From assembly GCF_002699205.1 (NCBI RefSeq), contig NZ_PABT01000040.1, positions 1 to 64,000 of the forward strand: a stretch of DNA of 64,000 nt, in the 5' to 3' direction. The notes under the pieces were generated by a model. The model had not been told where the DNA came from and ran no database searches. It saw only the letters and a program-made list of their open reading frames with translations. Below, piece after piece: positions 16,448-25,355 of the stretch. Each line of letters opens with the position of its first letter. The stretch's first letter is position 1. The position numbers were made by a program, and so were the translations under genes. The stretch comes from Allomuricauda sp. (GTDB lineage: Bacteria > Bacteroidota > Bacteroidia > Flavobacteriales > Flavobacteriaceae).

Positions 16448-17782
16448 CTAGTTTAGTTCTTCAAAATCGTCCTCTTGGGCACGTTTTAAAATAGGTTCAG
16501 GCAATGATTTTTTCGTTTTGGCGCCCATAGTTCTTAATTTTTCAATACTGCGCACAATGTTCCCACGTCCATCGAACAATTTGTTCATGGCATTTTTGTA
16601 TTCGCCTTTGGCATCGTCCATCTTTTTTCCTACCTGGGTCAAATCTTGCATAAACCCGACAAATTTGTCATATAAGGCCCCTGCTTGACGAGCAATTTCC
16701 ATAGCATTTCGTTGCTGCTTCTCATTGCTCCACATAGAATCTATGGTGCGTAGAGTGGCCAATAGGGTAGAGGGGGTCACAATAACGATATTCTGTTCAA
16801 ATGCTTTGTTGTAAAGGGATACATCTTCGTTGATGGCTACGGCAAAGGCAGGTTCAATGGGCACGAACATCAATACAAAATCAGGACTTTCCATTTCGTA
16901 GAGATCCTCGTATTTTTTGGAGGAGAGCTGCTCCACATGCCTTCGCAATGAATTGATGTGGTCCTTTAAAAATTTAGGTTTGTCCTCTTCGTCAGCATTG
17001 GTGAAACGCTCATAATCGGTAAGGGACACCTTGGAATCCACCACCATTTTTTTGCCATCCGGCATGTGGATGATCACATCCGGCATCACCCTGCTACCGT
17101 CCTCGCGCTTAAAACTCTGCTGTACACTGTATTCCCGGTCTTTTTCCAGTCCAGACTTTTCCAGCACCCGTTCCAATACCAATTCTCCCCAATTCCCCTG
17201 CATTTTACTATCCCCTTTCAGGGCTTTGGTCAGGTTTTCCGCTTCTTGGGTTATTTTTAGGTTTTGGGTCTGTAAATTCAGTAATTGCTCTTTAAGGGCA
17301 GAGTGTAAACTAATATTGTCCTTTTGTGATTTTTCTACTTTTTCCTCGAACTCTTTTATCTTTTTATTGAGTGGGGTCAAAATATTTTCAATGTTCTCTT
17401 TGTTGCTTTTGGTGAACTTTTCACTTTTTTCTTCCAGAATCTTGTTGGCCAAGTTTTCAAATTCCTTGGTGAATTTTTCCTGCAACTTTTCTACCTCTTC
17501 TTTTTGCTCTTTGTTTTTCAGCTGTAGATTCTCCAAATCCGCTTGGTACCGAACCAATTGATTACTTTGTTGCGTTTTTTCTTCCTGAAGCTTTTTCAGT
17601 TCTTCGTCACGGAGCAATAATTTATCGTTCAATGATTTGATAGTGGCGTTTAATTGCTGTTCCCGCTCACCCCAGATGCTCTCCGTGGATTTGGTTTTCA
17701 GTTTTTGGATATACATCCCCACAAACAGCCCGATGACCAAGGTGATGATACCGATAATTACATAGATAAGTTCTGTGCTCAT
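16448..17782 (-). CDS. rmuC: DNA recombination protein RmuC
   Basis: 444 residues. An N-terminal membrane anchor (LIYVIIGIITLVIGLFVGMYI) is followed by a long Glu/Lys/Gln-rich coiled coil (about 30-190) and the RmuC domain with GNWGELVLERVLEKSGL, RVMPDVIIHMPDGK, VVDSKVSLTDYERF and FVPIEPAFAVA. RmuC is a predicted nuclease-like protein that limits inversions at short inverted repeats in E. coli. It begins a minus-strand operon with the small membrane protein and the thioesterase. Confidence 0.92.
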   Translation of the reverse strand: MSTELIYVIIGIITLVIGLFVGMYIQKLKTKSTESIWGEREQQLNATIKSLNDKLLLRDEELKKLQEEKTQQSNQLVRYQADLENLQLKNKEQKEEVEKLQEKFTKEFENLANKILEEKSEKFTKSNKENIENILTPLNKKIKEFEEKVEKSQKDNISLHSALKEQLLNLQTQNLKITQEAENLTKALKGDSKMQGNWGELVLERVLEKSGLEKDREYSVQQSFKREDGSRVMPDVIIHMPDGKKMVVDSKVSLTDYERFTNADEEDKPKFLKDHINSLRRHVEQLSSKKYEDLYEMESPDFVLMFVPIEPAFAVAINEDVSLYNKAFEQNIVIVTPSTLLATLRTIDSMWSNEKQQRNAMEIARQAGALYDKFVGFMQDLTQVGKKMDDAKGEYKNAMNKLFDGRGNIVRSIEKLRTMGAKTKKSLPEPILKRAQEDDFEELN

Positions 17783-17843
17783 GTAAAAGTTTATGAAGGA
17801 TAAAGATAACGGATTCCGATTGATGTCGAAATGGAAATTGTAC

Positions 17844-18623
17844 TTACTTATTCACTTTATACGTGCCAGTTTTTTCATCAAACTGTACCATTTCTGAAGG
17901 AAACAGACGGTCAAAATGTTTTTGTTCAATAAGTTCACAGGGGTTCCCAAAGGGGTGGTTTTTTCCATCCAAAATCAATATTCGGTCACATAATTGAATG
18001 GCCAATTCTATCTCGTGTGTGGTGAACAATATGGTTTTTTGTTGACCATGTGCCAGTTGTTGGAGCATTTTCAAAATTTGGACTTTATGGTAGAGGTCCA
18101 AGTGGGTGGTAGGCTCATCCAAAAGGATCAAATCGGTGTCCTGTGCCATGGCACGGGCCACAAGCACACGTTGTAACTGCCCATCACTGAGTTCGTGACA
18201 TTTTCTGTAACGCAGTTCTTCCAACAAAAAGGCATCCAGACTTTCTTTTATCTTTTGCTTGTCCACTTCGGTCAAAGAGCCCAACCAATTGGTGTAGGGT
18301 TGTCTGCCCAAGGCAATCAACTCTTGTACTGTCAGGTTTTTTGATGCTGGTTGTTCGGTCAATACAATGCTAAGTTCCTTGGATAGATCGGAAGAAGTAA
18401 ATTTTTCCAAATTTTGGCCGTTCAAATAAATATCACCAGAAAGTTTTGGCTGAAATCCGCCCAAAGTGCGCAACAAGGTAGATTTTCCGATACCATTGAT
18501 GCCCACAACACCGCACAAACTTCCAGCTTCCAATTCAAAACTGATATGTTGTGCTACCACTTTTGAATCGTAGCCGATGGCCAGATCTTGTACGGACAAT
18601 ATGTTTGTGCTGCTATGTGCCAT
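17844..18623 (-). CDS. btuD: ABC transporter ATP-binding protein, vitamin B12/iron-chelate class (BtuD-like)
   Basis: 259 residues. Walker A GINGIGKST near residue 37, the signature LSDGQLQRVLVARAM and Walker B LILLDEPTTHLD are all intact; IGKST replaces the more usual SGKST or AGKST. It belongs to the FecE/BtuD group. Its start shares one base with the stop of the permease gene. With the permease and substrate-binding lipoprotein it forms a complete importer, which lies divergent to a cobalamin-riboswitch-controlled receptor, so vitamin B12 or a related corrinoid is the probable substrate (inference from context). Confidence 0.9.
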   Translation of the reverse strand: MAHSSTNILSVQDLAIGYDSKVVAQHISFELEAGSLCGVVGINGIGKSTLLRTLGGFQPKLSGDIYLNGQNLEKFTSSDLSKELSIVLTEQPASKNLTVQELIALGRQPYTNWLGSLTEVDKQKIKESLDAFLLEELRYRKCHELSDGQLQRVLVARAMAQDTDLILLDEPTTHLDLYHKVQILKMLQQLAHGQQKTILFTTHEIELAIQLCDRILILDGKNHPFGNPCELIEQKHFDRLFPSEMVQFDEKTGTYKVNK

Positions 18624-19654
18624 CAGAATATCATTTTGCGTTTACGTACCAAGAGCCAAATCACCACTGGCGCCCCCACCAAAGAGGTGATGGCATTAAT
18701 GGGCAATACACTGGCAGAATCGGGCAATTGGGCCAAAGTATCGCAGAGGAGCATTAAAATGGCTCCGTACAGCAGTACTGCAGGAATTAAAATTTTGTGT
18801 TCCATGGTATCAAAAATCTGACGTGTAAGGTGTGGCACCGCCAGACCTACGAATGCTATGGGACCGGCAAAAGCCGTAATGCCCCCGGCCAATAATCCGG
18901 TCGCAATAATGATGGCCGTTCTCGATTTTTTCAAGGAAACCCCTAGACTTTGAGCATAATTTTCTCCCAAAAGAAAGGCATTCAGGGACTTTATGGAAAG
19001 TATGCTCAGTATAATGCCAATGGCCACAATTCCTGCTAATAAAAGGAGTTGGTCCATGGATAGATTGCCTACACTTCCAAAGGACCAAAAAGTAAATCGT
19101 TGAAGATTCTCCGCACTCGAAAAATAGGCCAGAACGCTTACAATGGCGGAAGTGATGCTTCCAAACATCAATCCGATGATCAATAGTGCCATGGTGTCCT
19201 TTACACGCTGGGCAACAAGCATTACTACGGCCAACACCAAGAAACTACCGATACTGGCAGCAATCGCGAGGGAAACATCGCCTAAAAAGGAAAATGATGT
19301 GAAACCGGCCAGTATAGAAGTGCCCATCAATAACAATGCGGCACCCAGACTCGCTCCCGAACTGATTCCAAGTACAAAAGGACCTGCCAATGGGTTTCTG
19401 AACAATGTCTGCATTAAAAGCCCGCTCAAAGAAAGTCCTCCGCCAACCAAAATGGAGGTAAATCCTTTGGGTACACGATAATCCCAGATAATATAATCCC
19501 AAGAGGCCACTCCAGTATTTTTACCCAACAAGGATGAAAGGACGTCTGCAAAGGGAATGGAAACGGAACCTGAGCTAATGTTCAATAGCCACGACAAAAA
19601 CAAGGCTATCGCCAAGAGCGCAAAGGAAAACCGGTATGATCTTGGACTTTCCAT
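18623..19654 (-). CDS. btuC: FecCD/BtuC family ABC permease
   Basis: 343 residues, about 9-10 transmembrane helices. Typical FecCD features are WDYRVPKGFTSILVGGGLSLSG (in two halves: YRVPK and LVGGGLSLSGLLMQ), NPLAGPFVLGISSGASLGAA and the C-terminal AGPIAFVGLAVPHLTR, the loop that contacts the ATPase. It is the channel of the importer. The ATG directly abuts the stop of the binding-protein gene, and its stop overlaps the ATPase start by one base, so all three are translationally coupled. Confidence 0.92.
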   Translation of the reverse strand: MESPRSYRFSFALLAIALFLSWLLNISSGSVSIPFADVLSSLLGKNTGVASWDYIIWDYRVPKGFTSILVGGGLSLSGLLMQTLFRNPLAGPFVLGISSGASLGAALLLMGTSILAGFTSFSFLGDVSLAIAASIGSFLVLAVVMLVAQRVKDTMALLIIGLMFGSITSAIVSVLAYFSSAENLQRFTFWSFGSVGNLSMDQLLLLAGIVAIGIILSILSIKSLNAFLLGENYAQSLGVSLKKSRTAIIIATGLLAGGITAFAGPIAFVGLAVPHLTRQIFDTMEHKILIPAVLLYGAILMLLCDTLAQLPDSASVLPINAITSLVGAPVVIWLLVRKRKMIF

Positions 19655-20806
19655 TTATTTTAATGGTTTTATAAATTGCAGTTGATGTTCCGGTACTAGT
19701 TCTGGATGTAATATTTTGATAAAGTCCTTTAAAACGATATCCGGTCTCTGTGGAGCCGTTTCATAGAAAATAAGTCCTCCTGTTTCCCCTTTATCTATGG
19801 AGTTGGAGTATACTTTTTTATTTCTGAAAGCCGAAAATTGATGATGATGGGTATTTGCCTCATCCAATTCTTCATAAGAAGTTTGTGAGGAAGGGTTGAA
19901 CCAAAAATCCGCGTCTTGCCCTTTTTCCAAAACAGATTCCAAACTCAGTCCTATGCTTCCCGTTTCCGGGGTGTCGGCCCATAGATAATCAGCATTGGCA
20001 TCTTTTAAAAATTGTGCCATCCAACTGTTGCCCCCTGCTATGTACCAAACATCTTTGTATAGCCCGCCAGTTAGCACCGTTGGTTTGGATTTTGCTTTTT
20101 TGGCCAATGCTGCCGCTTGTTTGTAAGACGTTTCAATTTGCGAAAAAATATTATCGCCCAGTTTTTCTTTTTGAAAAAAAGGAGCGAAGAATTTGATCCA
20201 TTCGGCTTTGCCCAATGGACTTTGTTCTACCCAATCGCCATTGTATACTACTGGTATTCCAGCTCGTTTTATAATATCGTATGCCTTATTTTCGTCATTA
20301 ATGCTAAATCCGATGATGAGTTCTGGGTTGAGTTCGAGCACCATTTCCGTATTGAGCAGTTCGTTCATGCCCAAATCGGTGATATGCCCGTTTTTCACTA
20401 GTTTTCGTGCTTCCGGAGTCGAGATATAATCCGTATTTGGAAAGCCTACGACACTCTGTAGCTCCCCAAGTTGTTTTAGAGGCTCGATATGGGTGGTAGA
20501 GGTCAGTACCACTCTTTCTACAGGTGTACCCACAATGGCATCATATTCCCCTTGGAGAAATGTAATGGAAGGCAATTTGTCCTTTGGAACCAGGGCATAT
20601 TTGAAGTTGTCGGCCCCAGGCCAAGCGGCGGTGACTTCCACAACGGTGAATTCCTCCATTCGGGTCACTGTAAAGCCTGATGCATAGTTTATAGTGGAAG
20701 TTGGATTCGGTACTTGTTCAGGTTTCGTTCTTTTTTCTTGTTTACAACCCGTGAACAAAACCAGAAGAAACCCTAAACATAGAATCGACCATTGTTTTTT
20801 TGCCAT
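19655..20806 (-). CDS. btuF: ABC transporter substrate-binding lipoprotein (BtuF-like)
   Basis: 383 residues. The lipobox is LVLFTGC (Cys near residue 21). The fold is the cluster A-II type with two lobes joined by a long helix: VERVVLTSTTHIEPLKQLG, LNPELIIGF, GIPVVYNGDWVE, and a C-terminal YETAPQRPDIVLKDF. This class binds cobalamin or ferric siderophores. It is the first gene of the importer operon and is divergent from btuB. No riboswitch is visible on its own strand, so the importer may be controlled separately from the receptor. Confidence 0.86.
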   Translation of the reverse strand: MAKKQWSILCLGFLLVLFTGCKQEKRTKPEQVPNPTSTINYASGFTVTRMEEFTVVEVTAAWPGADNFKYALVPKDKLPSITFLQGEYDAIVGTPVERVVLTSTTHIEPLKQLGELQSVVGFPNTDYISTPEARKLVKNGHITDLGMNELLNTEMVLELNPELIIGFSINDENKAYDIIKRAGIPVVYNGDWVEQSPLGKAEWIKFFAPFFQKEKLGDNIFSQIETSYKQAAALAKKAKSKPTVLTGGLYKDVWYIAGGNSWMAQFLKDANADYLWADTPETGSIGLSLESVLEKGQDADFWFNPSSQTSYEELDEANTHHHQFSAFRNKKVYSNSIDKGETGGLIFYETAPQRPDIVLKDFIKILHPELVPEHQLQFIKPLK

Positions 20807-20880
20807 GAGCCAAAAGTAAGATTATTTAATTTTTACAAAAAAAGATTAAACAGATTGATTAGCTTTGACCCTGAATTTTG

Positions 20881-21066
20881 GTTCTCACGGAGTTTTCGTG
20901 GGATTAAAAGGGAATCCGGTGCAAAACCGGAGCTGTTCCCGCAACTGTATGTTTATGCCAAACTTGTTTTGGCACCTCAATATTGAGGATGTTACTTTCT
21001 ACAAAACCACTGTTCATTTTTTGGATGGGAAGGATCAGTAACATTGAACGAGCCAGGAGACCTGCC
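20881..21066 (+). promoter_or_regulatory. Cobalamin (AdoCbl) riboswitch
   Basis: Core elements of the cobalamin riboswitch are present in order: GGGAATCCGGTGCAAAACCGG with AGCTGTTCCCGCAACTGTA (shown in two parts) at about 20911-20949, an internal variable stem region, and the B12 box AGCCAGGAGACCTGCC at 21051-21066. The element lies on the plus strand, 87 nt before the BtuB-like receptor start. Binding of cobalamin normally represses translation or transcription of uptake genes. I did not see a clear terminator between the B12 box and the ATG, so translational control is more likely. Confidence 0.93.
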
Positions 21067-21152
21067 AAATTCAAACAAATAATGTTAAACTTTCGGGATA
21101 AAGGTTTACGTATGCAAAACATACTATTCTCCCGTTTATTAAATTAAACGAA

Positions 21153-23015
21153 ATGAAAAAAAAACATTTATGGTTGATTACCGCTATTTTGGCGGGCAAG
21201 GGAATTTTTGCGCAAAATGTACCGCAAGATTCACTTAAAGTACAGCAACTTGATGAGGTTGTGGTAAGCGATTCAAAATTTGAATTGAAAAGAGAGAACT
21301 CGGGAAAAACGGTGGTCAAGATCACCGCTGAAGAACTGAAACGGAATCAGGGCAGGACGGTTGCGGAAATTATCAATACCAAAAGTGGTATTGAAATCGC
21401 GGGAAGCCGAGGTAGGGATGGTGATGTTCTCGGTGTTTTTGCAAGGGGTGGACGAGGTCGTCAAGTGTTGGTGGTCATTGATGGGGTTCGCGTGTCCGAT
21501 CCATCCACATTTTCGGCGGAATATGATCTTCGGTTGCTTTCTCCTGCCACTATTGAATCCATCGAGATCATTAAGGGAGCTGCCAGTACACTTTATGGAA
21601 CCAATGCCGCAACTGCGGTGATCAACATCACTACCAAAAAAAGTTCCAAAGATAAGATTGCGGGAAATTTTGAGACGAGTGTTGGTACGAATCAAATTGC
21701 TGACGACCAAAATTATAATCTTGGGAGTATCCAAAACTCAGCGTTTGTGAATGGTACGTTGGGCAAATTCACGTATGGAGTGGATTTTTCAAACCGATAT
21801 CAAAGTGGGCTGTCCGCAGCGGTAACACCGGAAAACGAAGAGGATGTGTTCTCCCACTATAGTACCAATTTGAAGCTTGGATATCAATTTTCAGAAAATT
21901 TTGGGGTTCAGGTCTATGGAAACCAGACCAAGTTCAAAAATGAATACGATGCTTATTTGACCGAGGCCCCGAATTTGGGAGAGAACGAGCAACAAAGGGT
22001 TGGACTATCGTCTACTTTTAAGTATGGGGCTGGTTCTGTGCATATAAATGCCGCCTACACGGACTATGAATCTGTTGCGAACGACACCTATGGTGAGAGT
22101 ACTACCGAAGGTGATAATGTGGTTTTGGACATTTATAATACATATGTGATTGCAGAAAAGTGGCATACCGTTTTGGGAGTTAATTATATTAAGGATGAAG
22201 CGGTTTTTACTGAGGATGTTGATTTTACCATTGTGGATCCTTACGCTAATGTGGTGTATGTTTCAGATTTTGGACTGAATTTGAATGCCGGTGCCCGACT
22301 CAACAACCATTCTGAATATGGTAACCACTTTGTGTACAATGTGAACCCCTCCTATGTTTTTGCTACTGCAAATGGATATGTAAAACTGATGGGCTCGTAT
22401 GCTACATCTTACATAACGCCCAACTTAACGCAATTGTTCGGTGCTTTTGGGGGAAACCCGGATTTGGAGCCTGAAGAAAATACGACCATAGAGGGTGGTG
22501 TGGAGTTTAAACTGAACGATAAGTTGAGGTTCAGTACCGTTTATTTTGATAGAAATGAAACGAACACCATTGGCTATGACATCAATTATACTAGCATAAA
22601 CATTGCGGATGAAATAGATGCCAATGGTGTGGAGGTGGAAGCTACATGGTTGCCTTTGGACAAATTAAGTGTCAATGCCAACTATACCTTTACCGAAAGA
22701 AAGGGCGACAATGCAATCCGTATTCCAAAACACAAGGCCAATGTATCGTTGTGGTACCAGTTTTGTGAAACTACCAATGCCTCACTGAGCTATGCATACA
22801 CGGGCGAGCGTTTTGATACGGATTTTGTAACGTATTCTGATATTGCCCTAGAACCATTTTCGCTGTTGAATTTCTCGGTCAACCATGAACTGATTCCGAA
22901 CAAGTTGAATGTGTTCTTGAACGCAGATAATTTATTGAACGAGGATTATACCGAAATTATCGGCTACACTACTAGGGGAAGAAACTTTAGGGTCGGGCTT
23001 AGTTTGAGCCTATAA
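21153..23015 (+). CDS. btuB: TonB-dependent outer-membrane receptor, vitamin B12 type (BtuB-like)
   Basis: 620 residues, signal peptide ending at GIFAQ (~22). A TonB-box-like segment QLDEVVVSDSKFE near residue 33 is followed by the plug domain (VAEIINTKSGIEIAGSRG, RGGRGRQVLVVIDGVRV, IESIEIIKGAASTLYGTNA, AVINITTKK) and a 22-strand-type barrel ending in GRNFRVGLSLSL with a terminal aromatic-rich strand. The size fits BtuB (about 600 residues). The cobalamin riboswitch directly upstream and the divergent BtuFCD-like importer support corrinoid transport. The transcript probably ends in the large inverted repeat at 23020-23153. Confidence 0.93.
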   Translation: MKKKHLWLITAILAGKGIFAQNVPQDSLKVQQLDEVVVSDSKFELKRENSGKTVVKITAEELKRNQGRTVAEIINTKSGIEIAGSRGRDGDVLGVFARGGRGRQVLVVIDGVRVSDPSTFSAEYDLRLLSPATIESIEIIKGAASTLYGTNAATAVINITTKKSSKDKIAGNFETSVGTNQIADDQNYNLGSIQNSAFVNGTLGKFTYGVDFSNRYQSGLSAAVTPENEEDVFSHYSTNLKLGYQFSENFGVQVYGNQTKFKNEYDAYLTEAPNLGENEQQRVGLSSTFKYGAGSVHINAAYTDYESVANDTYGESTTEGDNVVLDIYNTYVIAEKWHTVLGVNYIKDEAVFTEDVDFTIVDPYANVVYVSDFGLNLNAGARLNNHSEYGNHFVYNVNPSYVFATANGYVKLMGSYATSYITPNLTQLFGAFGGNPDLEPEENTTIEGGVEFKLNDKLRFSTVYFDRNETNTIGYDINYTSINIADEIDANGVEVEATWLPLDKLSVNANYTFTERKGDNAIRIPKHKANVSLWYQFCETTNASLSYAYTGERFDTDFVTYSDIALEPFSLLNFSVNHELIPNKLNVFLNADNLLNEDYTEIIGYTTRGRNFRVGLSLSL

Positions 23016-23019
23016 AAGA

Positions 23020-23153
23020 AAAAAGCTGTCTAAAAATTAGTGTTTCGTCAACCTGAACTCGTTTCAGGTTCCCATATCGATTATAAATCAATATAATGAG
23101 ATTCCGAAACAAGTTCGGAATGACGACTTGAAACCTTTTTTAGACAGCTTTTC
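23020..23153. repeat. Composite inverted-repeat (REP/BIME-like) element acting as bidirectional terminator
   Basis: Outer arms 23021-23036 and 23137-23152 are a perfect 16-bp inverted repeat (core AAAAGCTGTCTAAAAA). Inside are two hairpins: 23050-23057 with 23063-23070 and 23101-23108 with 23114-23121. Each inner hairpin with its TCGTCA...CAT flank is a diverged inverted copy of the other (about 31 nt, roughly three quarters identical by eye). It fills the gap between the convergent btuB and S41 genes; the T-rich arm on each strand would serve as a terminator in both directions. Confidence 0.8.
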
Positions 23154-23156
23154 TTA

Positions 23157-24632
23157 TTATTTTAATTTCAAATCGGTTGGAAGTGGTTTATCCAAATACA
23201 TATTGTCCTTTAAAGGAGTTTGAAGCCTTGAAGAAGTAAAGGGTTTTGCAGGCATCTCAACAGTGAAATCCATTTTTGCGGAGCCTCCACTGATTTCTTG
23301 AAGTGCACGTGCCAACAACGGCTCGTTTACATCCCCCAAAACCCCAAGATTGGTCAAATCTTCCTCAAGTTCTATATCCGGGGTAAAACCGCTGGTGTAA
23401 TCGTAAAATCCATTGGCGTTTTCATTTCTACCAACCAAAGGTTGCAAGCCCCATGAATTGTCCGTATTGATATTATCTTCCCTGTCACTGGAGTATATGT
23501 ATGAATTTCCAGGATCATCGACCAAAGTGATTGAAAATTCATTTTTACCACGTGTGGTCTCACCAATATGGATAACATCTATATATGGGTCAAGTCCGTT
23601 CATCACCAATTCACTGGCAGAGGCGGAATCCCCTGTAGCGATTACAAAAACCCTATTCAGGTTAAGGGAATTAATGGGACTGGTTCCAGTAGTGCTTGCA
23701 AAATAATCGGTGAGATATTCCTCACTCAATTGTGCCTGAATCTTATCGTTCCAACGTTGCTTAATGTACACTTCGCTGGTATTGGTGCCATAGATCATAC
23801 TGGCCAAAAGACGGGAAGTGTTGACATTGCCCCCAGGGTTGTAGCGCATATCCAAAACCAGTTCGGTGGCGCCATCTGCTACAAATTGACCGAATACAGC
23901 GTTCAGATCTTCATCAAAACTGCTTAAAAAGAGATTGTACATTAAATAGGCGACTTTGGTGCCATTCACATCCAATGTTTTTGCAATTAAAATGGGGTCT
24001 TCAATTTGATTCTCGATTTTCGTGAGTTCTACCTCTTTGTCGATATCGTAAATGGTATTGTTCTCAATGGTCGCCATTCCCAATGTGTAGGTGCTGTTGT
24101 CGCCATATAGAAGCTCAATATAGTTGTTCACCGTAAGTTGGACTCCATCAACGCGAGTAAAAAAATCACCTCTATGGATGTCTTTTGTAGAAGCATCGGA
24201 ATCCGGTACAATGTATTGTACATAGCCAAAAACATTGTCGGTGTCCCCAATGTAGCTTAACCCAAATTCCAACCCATTACTTTGCGATATTCCAGAAAGA
24301 TTGTTGACAAGGTCATTGTAATCTTCATAAGCAAAGCTGAAACGGTCTTCTTCGAATAGAAGGGTATCATAAAAAAAACTTTCAGGATCGTCGAACGATT
24401 CAAGGTATTCCGTGTATTCGGCATCAGTAGAAAACCTGTCATCTGCCAAATCAGCTACATCCTCTTGCCAAAAGTACCAAAGGTTCATGGCCTGCCACAT
24501 AAAATGTTGTGCATCAACATCCGATGTTGGGTCTGGGTCAGGAGTATCACCATTTTGAATAGTGTTGTCGTCATCACTACAGGAGATTAATGTAATAAAC
24601 AATCCTATAAATAGAAGGGAAAACTTTTTCAT
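23157..24632 (-). CDS. S41 family C-terminal-processing-type peptidase, lipoprotein
   Basis: 491 residues with lipobox LITLISC-like (C18) and an Asp-rich linker DDDN after it. The N-terminal helical S41 region spans about 40-115, a PDZ-like domain about 120-200, and the protease core includes LDMRYNPGGNVNTSRLLAS at 260-278, the serine segment GDSASASE at 334-341 and the Lys at 363 (TTRGKNEF), the expected Ser-Lys dyad. It should act in the periplasm on exported proteins. Substrates are unknown. The gene is monocistronic, with a 213-nt divergent region shared with the ECF sigma operon. Confidence 0.9.
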   Translation of the reverse strand: MKKFSLLFIGLFITLISCSDDDNTIQNGDTPDPDPTSDVDAQHFMWQAMNLWYFWQEDVADLADDRFSTDAEYTEYLESFDDPESFFYDTLLFEEDRFSFAYEDYNDLVNNLSGISQSNGLEFGLSYIGDTDNVFGYVQYIVPDSDASTKDIHRGDFFTRVDGVQLTVNNYIELLYGDNSTYTLGMATIENNTIYDIDKEVELTKIENQIEDPILIAKTLDVNGTKVAYLMYNLFLSSFDEDLNAVFGQFVADGATELVLDMRYNPGGNVNTSRLLASMIYGTNTSEVYIKQRWNDKIQAQLSEEYLTDYFASTTGTSPINSLNLNRVFVIATGDSASASELVMNGLDPYIDVIHIGETTRGKNEFSITLVDDPGNSYIYSSDREDNINTDNSWGLQPLVGRNENANGFYDYTSGFTPDIELEEDLTNLGVLGDVNEPLLARALQEISGGSAKMDFTVEMPAKPFTSSRLQTPLKDNMYLDKPLPTDLKLK

Positions 24633-24769
24633 AGTTTATTTTTAAAGAAATTACTCAAATTTTATTCCAGGTTTATCAGTGGTGCAGGTTGGTTGGAGTA
24701 AAATTACATGGGGTCAGCATGTAAAATCGACCTGCAAAATAGGTTTATATAAGGAGACTGCAAATTTTT

Positions 24770-24795
24770 TGTAACAATTTTCGATATGTATCGTC
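24770..24795 (+). promoter_or_regulatory. Predicted ECF sigma promoter (class TGTAAC-N16-CGTC), site A
   Basis: TGTAAC at 24770-24775, a 16-nt spacer, then CGTC at 24792-24795, 50 nt upstream of the ECF sigma start. The architecture resembles known ECF promoters (AAC-containing -35 and CGT-containing -10, as for Bacillus SigX/SigW). The same elements with the same spacing occur at 50302-50327 and 50540-50565. The position fits autoregulation by the downstream sigma factor. Confidence 0.7.
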
Positions 24796-24845
24796 GTGAT
24801 AGTGTAGGTCGATAACAAAGGCTGAAAAATTACTGAGACAACCAA

Positions 24846-25355
24846 ATGAAACAAACAGAATTTTTAAATGTGGTTTTGCCCTTTCAGGATAAGCTTTACA
24901 GGTTGGCAAAGCGCCTGTTGGTTTCCAAGGAAGAGGCTGAGGATGCCACACAGGAAATTTTGTTGAAGTTATGGTCCAAGAACGAGTCCATGGACAAATA
25001 CAAAAATGTAGAGGCTTTTGCCATGACCATGACCAAAAACTTTTGTTTGGATCGTTTAAAGTCCAAACAAGCTGGAAACCTCAAATTGGTTCACAGTAAC
25101 TACAAGGACGAAAATACCTCTTTGCAAAAACAATTGGAGGTTGAGGACAGCGTAAGTTGGATGGAACGGATTATGGAGGGACTACCAGAACAGCAAAAAA
25201 TGATATTGCAACTGCGGGACGTGGAGCAGTATGAGTTTGATGAGATATGCGAACTCATGGAAATGAAACCTACGGCGGTTCGTGTAGCATTGTCGAGGGC
25301 AAGAAAAACAGTAAGGGAAGAATTAATAAAAAAACATAACTATGGAATTGGGTAA
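24846..25355 (+). CDS. RNA polymerase ECF sigma-70 family factor
   Basis: 169 residues. Region 2 is FQDKLYRLAKRLLVSKEEAEDATQEILLKLW (here FQDKLYRLAKRLL and EEAEDATQEILLKLW, residues ~15-46) with VEAFAMTMTKNFCLDRLK, and region 4 is LPEQQKMILQLRDVEQYEFDEICELM with the recognition helix MKPTAVRVALSRARKTVRE. The next gene overlaps by 14 nt and encodes a single-pass membrane protein in the anti-sigma position, followed by two DUF4252 proteins. A predicted ECF promoter lies 50 nt upstream, suggesting positive autoregulation. Confidence 0.93.
   Translation: MKQTEFLNVVLPFQDKLYRLAKRLLVSKEEAEDATQEILLKLWSKNESMDKYKNVEAFAMTMTKNFCLDRLKSKQAGNLKLVHSNYKDENTSLQKQLEVEDSVSWMERIMEGLPEQQKMILQLRDVEQYEFDEICELMEMKPTAVRVALSRARKTVREELIKKHNYGIG

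Noticed and set aside
17031-17561. Ser/Phe-rich frame antisense to rmuC
   Set aside because: Complement of the Glu/Lys-rich coiled coil; not a gene.
18172-18197. TGTAAC-N16-CGTG on the plus strand inside the ABC ATPase gene
   Set aside because: Last base differs from CGTC and it lies inside a coding region facing away from any start.
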